Assembly (NCBI GenBank): GCA_036787955.1
Contig: DAIQOI010000011.1
Span: 34,008 to 98,007, forward strand
DNA from: UBA2336 sp036787955
GTDB taxonomy: Bacteria; Bacteroidota; Bacteroidia; Cytophagales; Cyclobacteriaceae
Reading direction: 5' to 3'
DNA length: 64,000 bases
The translations under genes were made by a program, and so were the position numbers. Below are positions 18,922 through 27,246 of the stretch, one piece after another; within the stretch, counting starts at the first letter, position 1, and every line of letters starts with the position of its first letter. Under the pieces are notes generated by a model. It was not told the origin of the DNA. It did not search any database and saw only the letters and a program-made list of their open reading frames with translations.

Positions 18922-19578
18922 ATGCTGAGCTTCACAGAAGAAAACTACCTAAAAACCATTTACCACCTGTCGGGCGAGGGGCAAAAACCTGTTCTGACCA
19001 CAGAACTGGCAGCCGGGCTGAACACCAAACCGGCCACGGTAACCGACATGCTGAAAAAACTTTCGTTGAAAGACCTGATCTCGTACGAAAAATACTATGG
19101 TGTACAGCTCACCAGAAAAGGAAGGTCCGAAGCGCTGCTCATCATCCGGAAACACCGGCTATGGGAAACCTTTCTGGTAGAAAAGCTGGGATTCAGCTGG
19201 GACGAGGTTCACGAAGTGGCCGAGCAACTCGAGCACATTCAGTCGCCTTTGCTCATTGAAAAACTCGATGCATTCCTTGGACACCCGAAAACCGATCCGC
19301 ATGGTCATCCCATCCCCGATAAATCGGGTAAGGTGCCGGCAACCGCACAAACACCCCTTGCCAAAGTGGAAGTGAAGGGCAAGGCTACCATCAGCGCAGT
19401 GCGGCATGCATCGGCTGTGTTTCTGCAATACCTCAGCAAAATCGGTGTGTACATCGGTGCCTCGGTACAGGTGGCCGATCGGAATGATTTTGACCAGTCG
19501 GTTCACATTGTAATTGACGGAAGGAAGAAGGCCTATTTATCGCGTGAAGCAAGTGAAAATATTCTGGTTGAAAAATGA
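18922..19578 (+). CDS. DtxR/MntR-family metal-dependent transcriptional regulator
   Basis: Cytoplasmic repressor sensing Mn(II) or Fe(II). The 218-aa protein has three parts: winged helix (residues 1-70; LTTELAAGLNTKPATVTDMLKKL is the recognition region), metal-binding dimerisation domain (71-135), and a C-terminal FeoA/SH3-like domain (about 145-218). Likely metal ligands by comparison with DtxR: His78, Glu82, His97, Glu101, Glu104 and His105. Glu at 101, where DtxR has Cys102, is the arrangement of manganese-sensing members, favouring MntR. It heads the operon, behind a palindromic operator, and overlaps the next gene by 4 nt (ATGA). Confidence 0.9.
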   Translation: MLSFTEENYLKTIYHLSGEGQKPVLTTELAAGLNTKPATVTDMLKKLSLKDLISYEKYYGVQLTRKGRSEALLIIRKHRLWETFLVEKLGFSWDEVHEVAEQLEHIQSPLLIEKLDAFLGHPKTDPHGHPIPDKSGKVPATAQTPLAKVEVKGKATISAVRHASAVFLQYLSKIGVYIGASVQVADRNDFDQSVHIVIDGRKKAYLSREASENILVEK

Positions 19579-20513
19579 CCCGTTCAAAAACCATATTCCT
19601 TAGTTTGATTTCTTTGATGCTGGCAGGGTGGTTATGCAACGGCTGCGAACGCAACAACCGTGCAGAAGTTGATAAATCGCGGCTGGTTATTGTAACTACC
19701 ACAGGTATTATACGGGATGCAGTTATCAACCTGGTTCACAACAGGGCCGTAGTAGTGGCGCTGATGGGGCCCGGTGTTGATCCCCACCTCTATAAAGCCA
19801 CACAGGGCGACCTGGACAAGTTGCTGGAGGCGGATCTGGTGGTCTATAACGGCCTTCATCTGGAAGGAAAGATGAGCGATGTACTCGAAAAGCTAAGTCA
19901 CCGCAAACCGGTTTATGCGTTGGGCCATTCCCTGCCCGACTCCTTGTTGAACCGTATTTCAGGCTATGAAAATACCTATGACCCGCACATCTGGTTTGAC
20001 GTATCGCTCTGGTCGATGGCAGTCGGCAACCTTGCTGCCTACCTGCAGGAATTCGATCCGGCAAATGCCACCTTCTACAAAAACAATTACCTGGTGTACG
20101 CCGCAAAGCTCGATTCCCTGCACAACTGGGTGAAGCAGGAAATCAACTCCATACCCGATAATCAGCGCGTGCTGATTACTGCCCACGATGCCTTTGGCTA
20201 TTTTGGTAAGGCCTACAATATAGAAGTGCGCGGATTACAGGGAATATCCACGCTGTCGGAGTTCGGACTTCGCGATATATCCGATTTGGCGCGCTTCATT
20301 CAGGAAAGAAAAATCAAGGCCGTATTTGTCGAAACTTCCGTACCTGAAAAATCCATCCGATCGCTCATTACAGGCTGCCGCGAGCGCGGCTGGGATGTGC
20401 AACTGGGGGGCAGTTTGTACTCCGATGCGCTGGGCGCGGAAGGAACACCCGAAGGAACCTATATCGGCATGGTGAAAAGCAATGTCAGTACAATTGTTAA
20501 AGCCTTGCGGTAA
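19575..20513 (+). CDS. Metal ABC transporter substrate-binding lipoprotein (TroA/ZnuA family)
   Basis: Periplasmic, membrane-anchored receptor that captures Mn(II) or Zn(II) for the ABC permeases encoded downstream. The 312-aa protein has a lipoprotein signal (Cys24 in WLCNGC) and the cluster A-1 fold. Candidate ligands: His71 (GVDPHLYK), His138 (YDPHIWFD), His204 (ITAHDAFGYFG) and Asp284 (LYSDALG), the His-His-His-Asp set of TroA rather than the Glu-containing set of PsaA-type Mn receptors. It lacks the His-rich loop of ZnuA. Start overlaps the regulator's stop; the receptor gene begins 2 bp after its stop. Confidence 0.92.
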   Translation: MTRSKTIFLSLISLMLAGWLCNGCERNNRAEVDKSRLVIVTTTGIIRDAVINLVHNRAVVVALMGPGVDPHLYKATQGDLDKLLEADLVVYNGLHLEGKMSDVLEKLSHRKPVYALGHSLPDSLLNRISGYENTYDPHIWFDVSLWSMAVGNLAAYLQEFDPANATFYKNNYLVYAAKLDSLHNWVKQEINSIPDNQRVLITAHDAFGYFGKAYNIEVRGLQGISTLSEFGLRDISDLARFIQERKIKAVFVETSVPEKSIRSLITGCRERGWDVQLGGSLYSDALGAEGTPEGTYIGMVKSNVSTIVKALR

Positions 20514-20515
20514 AT

Positions 20516-22765
20516 ATGAAAACTTTACCACGCATGCTACTACCCGTACTGATGTGGATGCTCAACACATCTGCCAGTTCGCAGCATCTGTTGAAAGGCA
20601 TGGTGCTTGATGCCGAAACACGCGAAGGACTCCCCTACGCATCTGTAGTTATCACCCATACCGACAAAGGTACTGCAACAGATGAAACAGGGCGGTTTAC
20701 TCTTGAAGTGCGGCAATTGCCCGTTCAGCTGGTCGTCTCATTCAGCGGTTATCTTTCCGATACACTACTCGTGAGCTCAATACAGCAAATCACCTGCATG
20801 CTGAAGCCGGACGTGAAAAACCTCAACGAAATTGTGGTTGTATCCGGCACGTTGCGGGAAGTAACACGCCTGCAGTCGCCCATACCTGTTGATGTGTACT
20901 CACCGGCCATTTTCCGTAAAAATCCCACACCATCGGTTTTTGAATCGCTGTCCATGATAAACGGTGTACAGCCGCAAATCAACTGCAACGTGTGCAACAC
21001 AGGCGATATCCACATCAACGGCATGGAAGGCCCCTATACCATGGTGCTGATTGATGGCATGCCGATAGTGAGCAGCCTGTCAACCGTATACGGACTATCA
21101 GGAATACCCAACAGCATGGTAAAGCGCATCGAGGTGGTAAAAGGGCCGGCCTCTACGCTGTACGGTTCGGAAGCGGTGGCCGGCATCATCAACGTTATTA
21201 CCAAGGACCCGCTCACTGCTCCGCGGTGGTCAGCTGATTTCATGGCTACTTCCTATCAGGAATACGCGCTGGATGTGGCATCGGCCTGGAAAAAAAACAA
21301 CGCATATGCGCTGATGGGGCTGAGCTACTTTAACTTCACCAACCGGGTTGATAACAATGCCGATAATTTTACGGATGTTACCCTGCAGAACCGGCTATCA
21401 GTTTTTTCCAAACTCAGTTTTGCCCGCAAAAACAACCTGCCTGCAACATTAGGGCTGCGCTATGTGTACGAAGACCGCTGGGGCGGGGAAATGCAATGGG
21501 ACAGAAGTTACCGCGGCAGCGACCAGGTATATGGTGAGTCGATTTACACCAACCGCCTTGAACTTATCGGAAATTACGTTTTCCATAAACTACCGGCACT
21601 GCAAGCCGACCTATCCTACAATTATCATCACCAGGATTCTTATTACGGTACCGTGCCCTACATGGCTGCGCAACACGTTTTCTTCTCGCAGTTGCGCTGG
21701 CACAAAAAGGCAGGTAACACCGATATCACTGCAGGTGTACCTTTTCGGTATATATATTATGACGATAACAGTGTGGCTACTGCATCGGCCGATACGCTGA
21801 ATCCGGAAAACCGACCGCACCTCACATTTTTGCCGGGCGTCTTTGTTCAATCCGAGACTTCGCTCAGTAAAAAATTTGTTGTGTTGGGTGGCCTTCGGTA
21901 TGACCACCACAACCACCATGGCTCGGTAATTACACCGCGAATCAGCATTAAATACAACGCAACCGAAAATCAGGTGATACGCCTTACAGGCGGCAACGGG
22001 TTTCGCGTGGTTAACCTGTTTACTGAAGACCATGCCGCCTTAACCGGAGCGCGTGAAGTTATCATTCGCAATACACTCAGGCCCGAACAGTCCTGGAACA
22101 TTAACCTGAACTATGCTGCGCACCGTGCGCTTGCTTCCGGCTACCTGAGTGTTGACGCCAGCGCCTTCTTTACCTATTTCACCAACAAAATTGTGGGCGA
22201 TTTCATGACCGACCCGGAACTGATCATTTATGATAACCTGTCGGGCTATGCCATATCCAAAGGTTTTTCACTCAATGCCGACTTGTTGCTTAGCAACTCG
22301 CTGAAGATACTGAGCGGCCTGACGTTTATGGATGTTTACCAGGTTGATGAAGAAGCATCGGGCAGGCAGCGTAAACCGCAACTTTTTGCACCACGGCTTT
22401 CCGGAACCTTTGCCATCAGCTATACCTTGCCGCGCTGGAACATTACCACCGACCTTACCGGAAGGATAACAGGCCCCATGCACCTGCCTGTAGTGCCCAA
22501 TGACGAACGCCCTGCCCAGTCGCCAACCTTTGCCCTGGTAAATATTCAGTTCTCAAAAAACCTGGGCAAACGATGGGATTTGTATGCAGGCATCAAAAAC
22601 CTGCTGAACTTCATGCCGCAGCATCCGATACTTCGGCCTTTTGATCCATTCGACCGGAACATTACCGTTGACAACCCGAAAGGCTTTACTTTTGACACAA
22701 GTTATAATTACGCACCCGTTCAGGGCATCCGGGGTTTTGCAGGCATACGTTACACCCTAAACTAA
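20516..22765 (+). CDS. TonB-dependent outer-membrane receptor of the metal operon
   Basis: A 749-aa outer-membrane receptor. Order: signal peptide (1-22), carboxypeptidase-regulatory-like beta domain (about 27-97; VLDAETREGLPYASVVITHT), plug domain (about 105-230) including VLIDGMPIVSS and IEVVKGPASTLYGSEAVAGIINVITK, then a 22-strand barrel ending RGFAGIRYTLN. The plug contains a Cys157-x-x-Cys160 pair (INCNVCNTGDIHING), which could bind metal or form a disulfide. It is embedded between the substrate-binding protein and ATPase genes with 1-2 bp spacing, so its cargo is probably the same metal or a complex of it. No TonB/ExbBD gene in the window. Confidence 0.9.
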   Translation: MKTLPRMLLPVLMWMLNTSASSQHLLKGMVLDAETREGLPYASVVITHTDKGTATDETGRFTLEVRQLPVQLVVSFSGYLSDTLLVSSIQQITCMLKPDVKNLNEIVVVSGTLREVTRLQSPIPVDVYSPAIFRKNPTPSVFESLSMINGVQPQINCNVCNTGDIHINGMEGPYTMVLIDGMPIVSSLSTVYGLSGIPNSMVKRIEVVKGPASTLYGSEAVAGIINVITKDPLTAPRWSADFMATSYQEYALDVASAWKKNNAYALMGLSYFNFTNRVDNNADNFTDVTLQNRLSVFSKLSFARKNNLPATLGLRYVYEDRWGGEMQWDRSYRGSDQVYGESIYTNRLELIGNYVFHKLPALQADLSYNYHHQDSYYGTVPYMAAQHVFFSQLRWHKKAGNTDITAGVPFRYIYYDDNSVATASADTLNPENRPHLTFLPGVFVQSETSLSKKFVVLGGLRYDHHNHHGSVITPRISIKYNATENQVIRLTGGNGFRVVNLFTEDHAALTGAREVIIRNTLRPEQSWNINLNYAAHRALASGYLSVDASAFFTYFTNKIVGDFMTDPELIIYDNLSGYAISKGFSLNADLLLSNSLKILSGLTFMDVYQVDEEASGRQRKPQLFAPRLSGTFAISYTLPRWNITTDLTGRITGPMHLPVVPNDERPAQSPTFALVNIQFSKNLGKRWDLYAGIKNLLNFMPQHPILRPFDPFDRNITVDNPKGFTFDTSYNYAPVQGIRGFAGIRYTLN

Positions 22766-22766
22766 T

Positions 22767-23555
22767 ATGGAAACAGCACTCGAAATTCACGACCTCACTG
22801 TGGCATTTAACCGTAAACCCGTATTGTGGAATATTGATACCCTGCTGCCTGCCGGCAAACTCATCGGTATTATCGGACCCAACGGTGCGGGCAAATCAAC
22901 GCTTATTAAAGCCATCATGGGTATTGTTCCGTTAAGCAGTGGTTATGTGAAAATATTCGGGAAAGAACTGAATGATGTGCGCAGGCGCATAAGCTATGTA
23001 CCACAGCGAGAATCGGTTGACTGGGATTTTCCTGTATCGGTAATGGATGTGGCACTAATGGGTCGTTATGCTCATGTGGGCATGTTTAAAAAACTACGCA
23101 AGGCCGATTATGACATAACGCTTGATGCCCTGCGCAAGGTGGGCATGGAAGCCTTTGCCAACCGGCAGATTGCCCAGCTTTCGGGTGGCCAGCAGCAACG
23201 CACATTCCTTGCCCGCGCACTTGCCCAGCAGGCCGACCTGTACCTGATGGACGAACCCTTTGCGGGTGTTGACGCAGCAACAGAAAAAACGGTTATCACG
23301 TTGCTTCGCGAAATGGTCGACAGCGGCAAAACAGTATTGGTGGTTCATCATAACCTGCAAACGGCAGCACAGTATTTCGATTGTTTATTGTTGCTCAACA
23401 CGCGAATGATTGCCTGCGGCCCCGTAAATGAGGTCTTTACTGCAGAAAATCTGCAGGATACCTATGGCGGCAAACTTACACTGCTTACAGATGTGGCCAA
23501 TCTGATGCGCCGGGAAAACTATCCGGTCCGGGAAGCACAACTGCAAAAAGAATGA
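22767..23555 (+). CDS. Metal ABC transporter ATP-binding protein
   Basis: Cytoplasmic ATPase (262 aa) energising the Mn/Zn-type importer. Walker A GPNGAGKST, Q-loop VPQRESVDWDFP (the 'SVDWDFP' form is typical of Mn/Zn/Fe chelate ATPases), signature LSGGQQQR, Walker B LYLMDEPF and the H-loop His in VVHHNLQ are all present. Overlaps the first permease gene by 4 nt (ATGA), so the two are translationally coupled. Confidence 0.95.
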   Translation: METALEIHDLTVAFNRKPVLWNIDTLLPAGKLIGIIGPNGAGKSTLIKAIMGIVPLSSGYVKIFGKELNDVRRRISYVPQRESVDWDFPVSVMDVALMGRYAHVGMFKKLRKADYDITLDALRKVGMEAFANRQIAQLSGGQQQRTFLARALAQQADLYLMDEPFAGVDAATEKTVITLLREMVDSGKTVLVVHHNLQTAAQYFDCLLLLNTRMIACGPVNEVFTAENLQDTYGGKLTLLTDVANLMRRENYPVREAQLQKE

Positions 23556-24847
23556 ATACGCTGTTTGAGTTTCTTTCATTTACCGACCCCAACGTACGTT
23601 ATGTTACGTTTGGGGCCATGTTGCTTACCGGAAGCGCAGCAATGATGGGCACCTATACTTTGCTGAACAAAAAGGCGCTGATAGGCGATGCCATCGCCCA
23701 TGCCGTGCTGCCGGGCGTATGCCTCGGCTTTATACTTGCAGGAAATAAGGACCCGCTGTGGATACTGCTCGGGGCATTCATTACCGGTGCCTTGTCGGTT
23801 TACCTGATCGACTTTATCGTACAGCATTCGCGCATCAAGGAAGATACAGCCATCGCCCTGGTGTTGTCGGTATTTTTCGGTGCGGGGGTGGTAATGCTTA
23901 CCGCCATTCAGAAAAGCGGCAATGCAGCTCAAAGCGGCCTTGATCAGTTTCTCTTCGGCCGTGCTGCTGCCATAAACCGCCACGATCTGCTGGTATTCGG
24001 CATCACAGCTGCATTAATCATCACTTCCGTTATTTTATTCAACCGCATCTTTGCACTAATCGCATTCGATTCGGACTATGCCTGCACCCTTGGTTTTCCG
24101 GTAAAATTCATCCAGTTTGTGCAAACTTCATTGATTGTGCTGGCAGTGGTAGTAGGCATACAGGCTGTTGGTGTTGTGCTGATGGCAGCCGTGCTCATCA
24201 CACCCGCAGCAGCAGCAAGATACTGGTCGGATTCGGTAAAAGGGACGCTGATAATTGCCGGGGGTACCGGTCTTTTCAGCGGCCTGGCTGGTGCCTTTGT
24301 ATCGTATGCTGCACCTTCTATGCCTACAGGTCCGTGGATTGTGGTAGTGGCATCGTTCATTGCCTTTCTTTCCATGTTCGTTTCACCGCGCAAAGGAATA
24401 CTTATCCGCCACATTCGGCAACAAAGACTGCGCAAAACAGTAGCCGATGAAAACCTGCTGAAAATATTTTATCAGCTGGCCGAATCCGATAATTCGTTTT
24501 TTGATGAACGCGTACGGAAAGATATTTCAGGCAAACGACCGCTCAGCACACCCCACCTCAGCAGGCGGCTTAACCGGTTGGAAAGGCAGGGCTATCTTGA
24601 AAAAACAGAAAAGGGCTGGCGGCTTACCGAGGCGGGTCTCATGCGTGCACAGCGCATTGTAAAAATTCATCGGCTGTGGGAACTGTACCTTACCACCTAT
24701 ATGAACATCGCCCCCGACCATGTGCACGATGATGCCGACACCATTGAACACCTGCTTACACCTGAACTTGAACAGGAACTTGAAAAACAACTTGGCTATC
24801 CAAAATCTGACCCCCACCGATCACAGATACCATACCGAAAGAGCTAA
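23552..24847 (+). CDS. Metal ABC permease fused to a DtxR-type winged-helix/metal-sensor domain
   Basis: Residues 1-285 are a complete ABC-3 family permease for Mn/Zn/Fe: about eight to nine helices, with the hallmark GDAIAHAVLPGVCLGF (45-60) and the coupling helix region LITPAAAARYWSD (215-227). Residues 297-431 are a second protein module: a winged helix (LSTPHLSRRLNRLERQGYL ... WRLTEAGL) followed by the DtxR dimerisation/metal site. Ligand-like residues align with the soluble regulator of the same operon: His373, Glu377, His392, Asp396, Glu399, His400, and the closing GYPKSDPHRSQIP mirrors GHPKTDPHGHPIP. The FeoA/SH3-like third domain is absent. The frame is continuous with no sign of an assembly fusion. 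A cytoplasmic metal gate or a membrane-bound DNA binder are both conceivable. Confidence 0.88.
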   Translation: MNTLFEFLSFTDPNVRYVTFGAMLLTGSAAMMGTYTLLNKKALIGDAIAHAVLPGVCLGFILAGNKDPLWILLGAFITGALSVYLIDFIVQHSRIKEDTAIALVLSVFFGAGVVMLTAIQKSGNAAQSGLDQFLFGRAAAINRHDLLVFGITAALIITSVILFNRIFALIAFDSDYACTLGFPVKFIQFVQTSLIVLAVVVGIQAVGVVLMAAVLITPAAAARYWSDSVKGTLIIAGGTGLFSGLAGAFVSYAAPSMPTGPWIVVVASFIAFLSMFVSPRKGILIRHIRQQRLRKTVADENLLKIFYQLAESDNSFFDERVRKDISGKRPLSTPHLSRRLNRLERQGYLEKTEKGWRLTEAGLMRAQRIVKIHRLWELYLTTYMNIAPDHVHDDADTIEHLLTPELEQELEKQLGYPKSDPHRSQIPYRKS

Positions 24848-24849
24848 CT

Positions 24850-25737
24850 ATGCAACTGTCTTATGAGGATATAACCATTCTGATTACCGGCTCGCTCATT
24901 GCAGTAAGCTGTGCACTGCCCGGAAGTCTTCTCATGCTGCGCAGGATGGCATTGGCCGGTGACGCCATTGCGCACGCAGTATTGCCGGGCATTGTGATTG
25001 CTTTTCTGCTCAGCGGATCCCGTAGTTCTCCGTTCATGATTGCCGGTGCCGCCATGCTTGGACTCCTCACCACCTTCTCCATTGAACTGCTGCAGAAAAA
25101 AGCTCGACTGCAGGCCGATGCCTCCATCGGTTTGACCTTCACCTTTCTGTTTGCCACAGGAATAATCCTGCTGTCAATGCTGGCAGGCAAGGTAGATTTA
25201 GATCAGGACTGCGTACTGTATGGCGAACTGGCCTACGTACCGCTGGATGTATGGGTAAGCCCTTCGGGCAATGTGCTCGGACCGCGGGCCGTATTCATCA
25301 CGGCTTACCTGCTCCTTTTGCTGGTTACGTGGTTTGCCATTTGCTGGCGACCGTTGCTATTAACTACTTTTGACCCCGCCTATGCCGCAGCGCTGGGCGT
25401 GAACACTTCGTTTTACCACTATCTGCTTATGGGCAGTGTGTCGGTTACCACCGTAGTATCTTTCGAACTGGTTGGCGCTATTCTGGTGGTAGCCCTGCTC
25501 ATCGTACCGGCAGCAACCGCTTATTTGCTAACCGATAATTTCAAACACTTGTTGTTGCTTGCCTGCCTTATCGGAGTACTGGCCGTAACGGTTGGTTATT
25601 CTGTAGCCGCACAAGCCGATGCTTCCATCGCAGGTACTATTGCCGTAGTGAACGGGTTGTTTTTCTTTCTGGCTTTTCTGCTCTCGCCCCGCTACGGCTT
25701 GCTGATGGGCAGAAGAAGAAGCACCAGAATACATTAA
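24850..25737 (+). CDS. Second metal ABC permease
   Basis: ABC-3 family permease of 295 aa with about eight transmembrane helices, GDAIAHAVLPGIVIAFLL near residues 37-54 and LLIVPAATAYLLTDNF near 215-230. It carries no regulatory tail, unlike its partner; the two probably form a heterodimer, as in systems with two unequal permease subunits (TroC/TroD). Starts 2 bp after the fused permease and is the last operon gene; an 82-bp gap with its own -7 box separates it from mnmE. Confidence 0.93.
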   Translation: MQLSYEDITILITGSLIAVSCALPGSLLMLRRMALAGDAIAHAVLPGIVIAFLLSGSRSSPFMIAGAAMLGLLTTFSIELLQKKARLQADASIGLTFTFLFATGIILLSMLAGKVDLDQDCVLYGELAYVPLDVWVSPSGNVLGPRAVFITAYLLLLLVTWFAICWRPLLLTTFDPAYAAALGVNTSFYHYLLMGSVSVTTVVSFELVGAILVVALLIVPAATAYLLTDNFKHLLLLACLIGVLAVTVGYSVAAQADASIAGTIAVVNGLFFFLAFLLSPRYGLLMGRRRSTRIH

Positions 25738-25801
25738 AATAATCTGGTCTGCAGAAATGTTTTGGCTATCCAGCCTTTACGCCAAAGCTTAAAATTCATT
25801 C

Positions 25802-25809
25802 TACCTTTG
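25802..25809 (+). promoter_or_regulatory. -7 box (TACCTTTG) of mnmE
   Basis: Exact TAnnTTTG match ending 10 nt before the mnmE ATG at 25820; the -33 position reads TTTA. Its closeness implies a very short leader. Confidence 0.5.
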
Positions 25810-25819
25810 CAGTATCATC

Positions 25820-27193
25820 ATGAATCCTATCACTTCACATACAGACACCATCATTGCGCCAGCTACACCGCAAGGCATATCTGCACTGGCCGTTATCCGT
25901 TTATCGGGCGAGCAGGCCATTCCCCTTGCCGCACGCATATTTTCGGGTAAAGATCTGAAAACGCTCCCGTCACATCGCGTTGCAGTAGGATTTATCAAAG
26001 ATGGTGATCGGATTGTGGATGAAGTGGTGGTAACCATATTTCGCAAACCGAAATCCTACACCCGCGAAGACATGGTGGAAATTTCCTGCCATGGCTCACC
26101 GGTGGTGGTACGCGAAATCATTAATCTGTTCATCAGGCTGGGCGCCCGATTAGCCGGACCGGGGGAGTTTACCAAACGCGCTTTCCTGAATGGTCGTATC
26201 GATCTCACCCAGGCCGAAGCAGTAGCCGATATCATTCATGCTGAAACGGAAAATGCCCGGCAGGCAGCCATGAATCAGATGCGGGGTGGGTTTTCAAAAG
26301 AAATTAACCGCCTGCGCGAAGAATTAATTGAATTCGCCTCGCTCATCGAACTGGAACTCGATTTTGCCGAAGAAGACGTAGAGTTTGCCAGGCGCGATGA
26401 ACTAAAGAACCTGGTGCTGCGCATACTTGCGTTTGTGGAAAAGCTAATTGCTTCTTTCGCCTCCGGAAACGTAATTAAAAACGGCATTCCCACGGTTATT
26501 GCCGGCAAACCCAATGCGGGCAAGAGCACTTTGCTCAATGCCCTGCTGAACGAAGAACGTGCAATCGTTTCGGACATTCCGGGCACCACCCGCGATACCA
26601 TAGAAGATGAGATAACCATCGGAGGCCTTTTGTTCCGGTTCATTGACACCGCCGGGCTGCGCCACACCACCGATGTAATTGAAGCACAGGGCGTGGAACG
26701 CACACGTCAGTACATGAAACGCGCTTCGCTTATTCTGTATTTAATTGACCTTACACAGGCCACCGAAGAAGAAGTAAAAGCCCAGGAAGAAGAGTTGCGC
26801 AGCCTGCATATTCCGTACATCCTAATTGGCAATAAGACAGACAAACTCACTGCAAGCGAAATTGAACGATGGAAAAAATTTCCGATGGTGTTTATTTCGG
26901 CTGCTGCCGGAAAAAACCTGGACGAATTGAAACAACGCATCTTAAACAACTTCCTTATCAAACAGATTAAAACAGGCGATGTACTGGTAACCAATGCCCG
27001 GCATTACCAAAGCCTGGTTGAAACACGCGAGGCACTGAAGCGTGTGCTTGAAGGCCTTGATCAGCAAATAAGCGGAGAATTGCTGGCATTTGATATTCGA
27101 CAGGCTCAATACCATCTGGGCCAAATCACCGGCAGCATCACAACCGAAGACCTCCTAGATTCAATCTTTTCAAGATTTTGTATCGGGAAGTAA
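25820..27193 (+). CDS. mnmE: tRNA uridine-5-carboxymethylaminomethyl modification GTPase
   Basis: With MnmG, modifies the wobble uridine (position 34) of certain tRNAs. The 457-aa protein has the N-terminal formyl-THF-binding domain (1-118; RKPKSYTREDMVEISCHGSP), a helical domain, and an inserted G domain with P-loop GKPNAGKST (229-236), switch/G2 PGTTRD, G3 DTAG and G4 NKTD. It ends FCIGK with Cys454, the conserved C-terminal motif needed for activity. Monocistronic as far as seen; converges with the barrel protein gene 53 bp away. Confidence 0.97.
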   Translation: MNPITSHTDTIIAPATPQGISALAVIRLSGEQAIPLAARIFSGKDLKTLPSHRVAVGFIKDGDRIVDEVVVTIFRKPKSYTREDMVEISCHGSPVVVREIINLFIRLGARLAGPGEFTKRAFLNGRIDLTQAEAVADIIHAETENARQAAMNQMRGGFSKEINRLREELIEFASLIELELDFAEEDVEFARRDELKNLVLRILAFVEKLIASFASGNVIKNGIPTVIAGKPNAGKSTLLNALLNEERAIVSDIPGTTRDTIEDEITIGGLLFRFIDTAGLRHTTDVIEAQGVERTRQYMKRASLILYLIDLTQATEEEVKAQEEELRSLHIPYILIGNKTDKLTASEIERWKKFPMVFISAAAGKNLDELKQRILNNFLIKQIKTGDVLVTNARHYQSLVETREALKRVLEGLDQQISGELLAFDIRQAQYHLGQITGSITTEDLLDSIFSRFCIGK

Positions 27194-27246
27194 CAAGCTG
27201 ACTATCATTTTACATAAAACAAACAGATGGTGATGCCTACCGCTAA

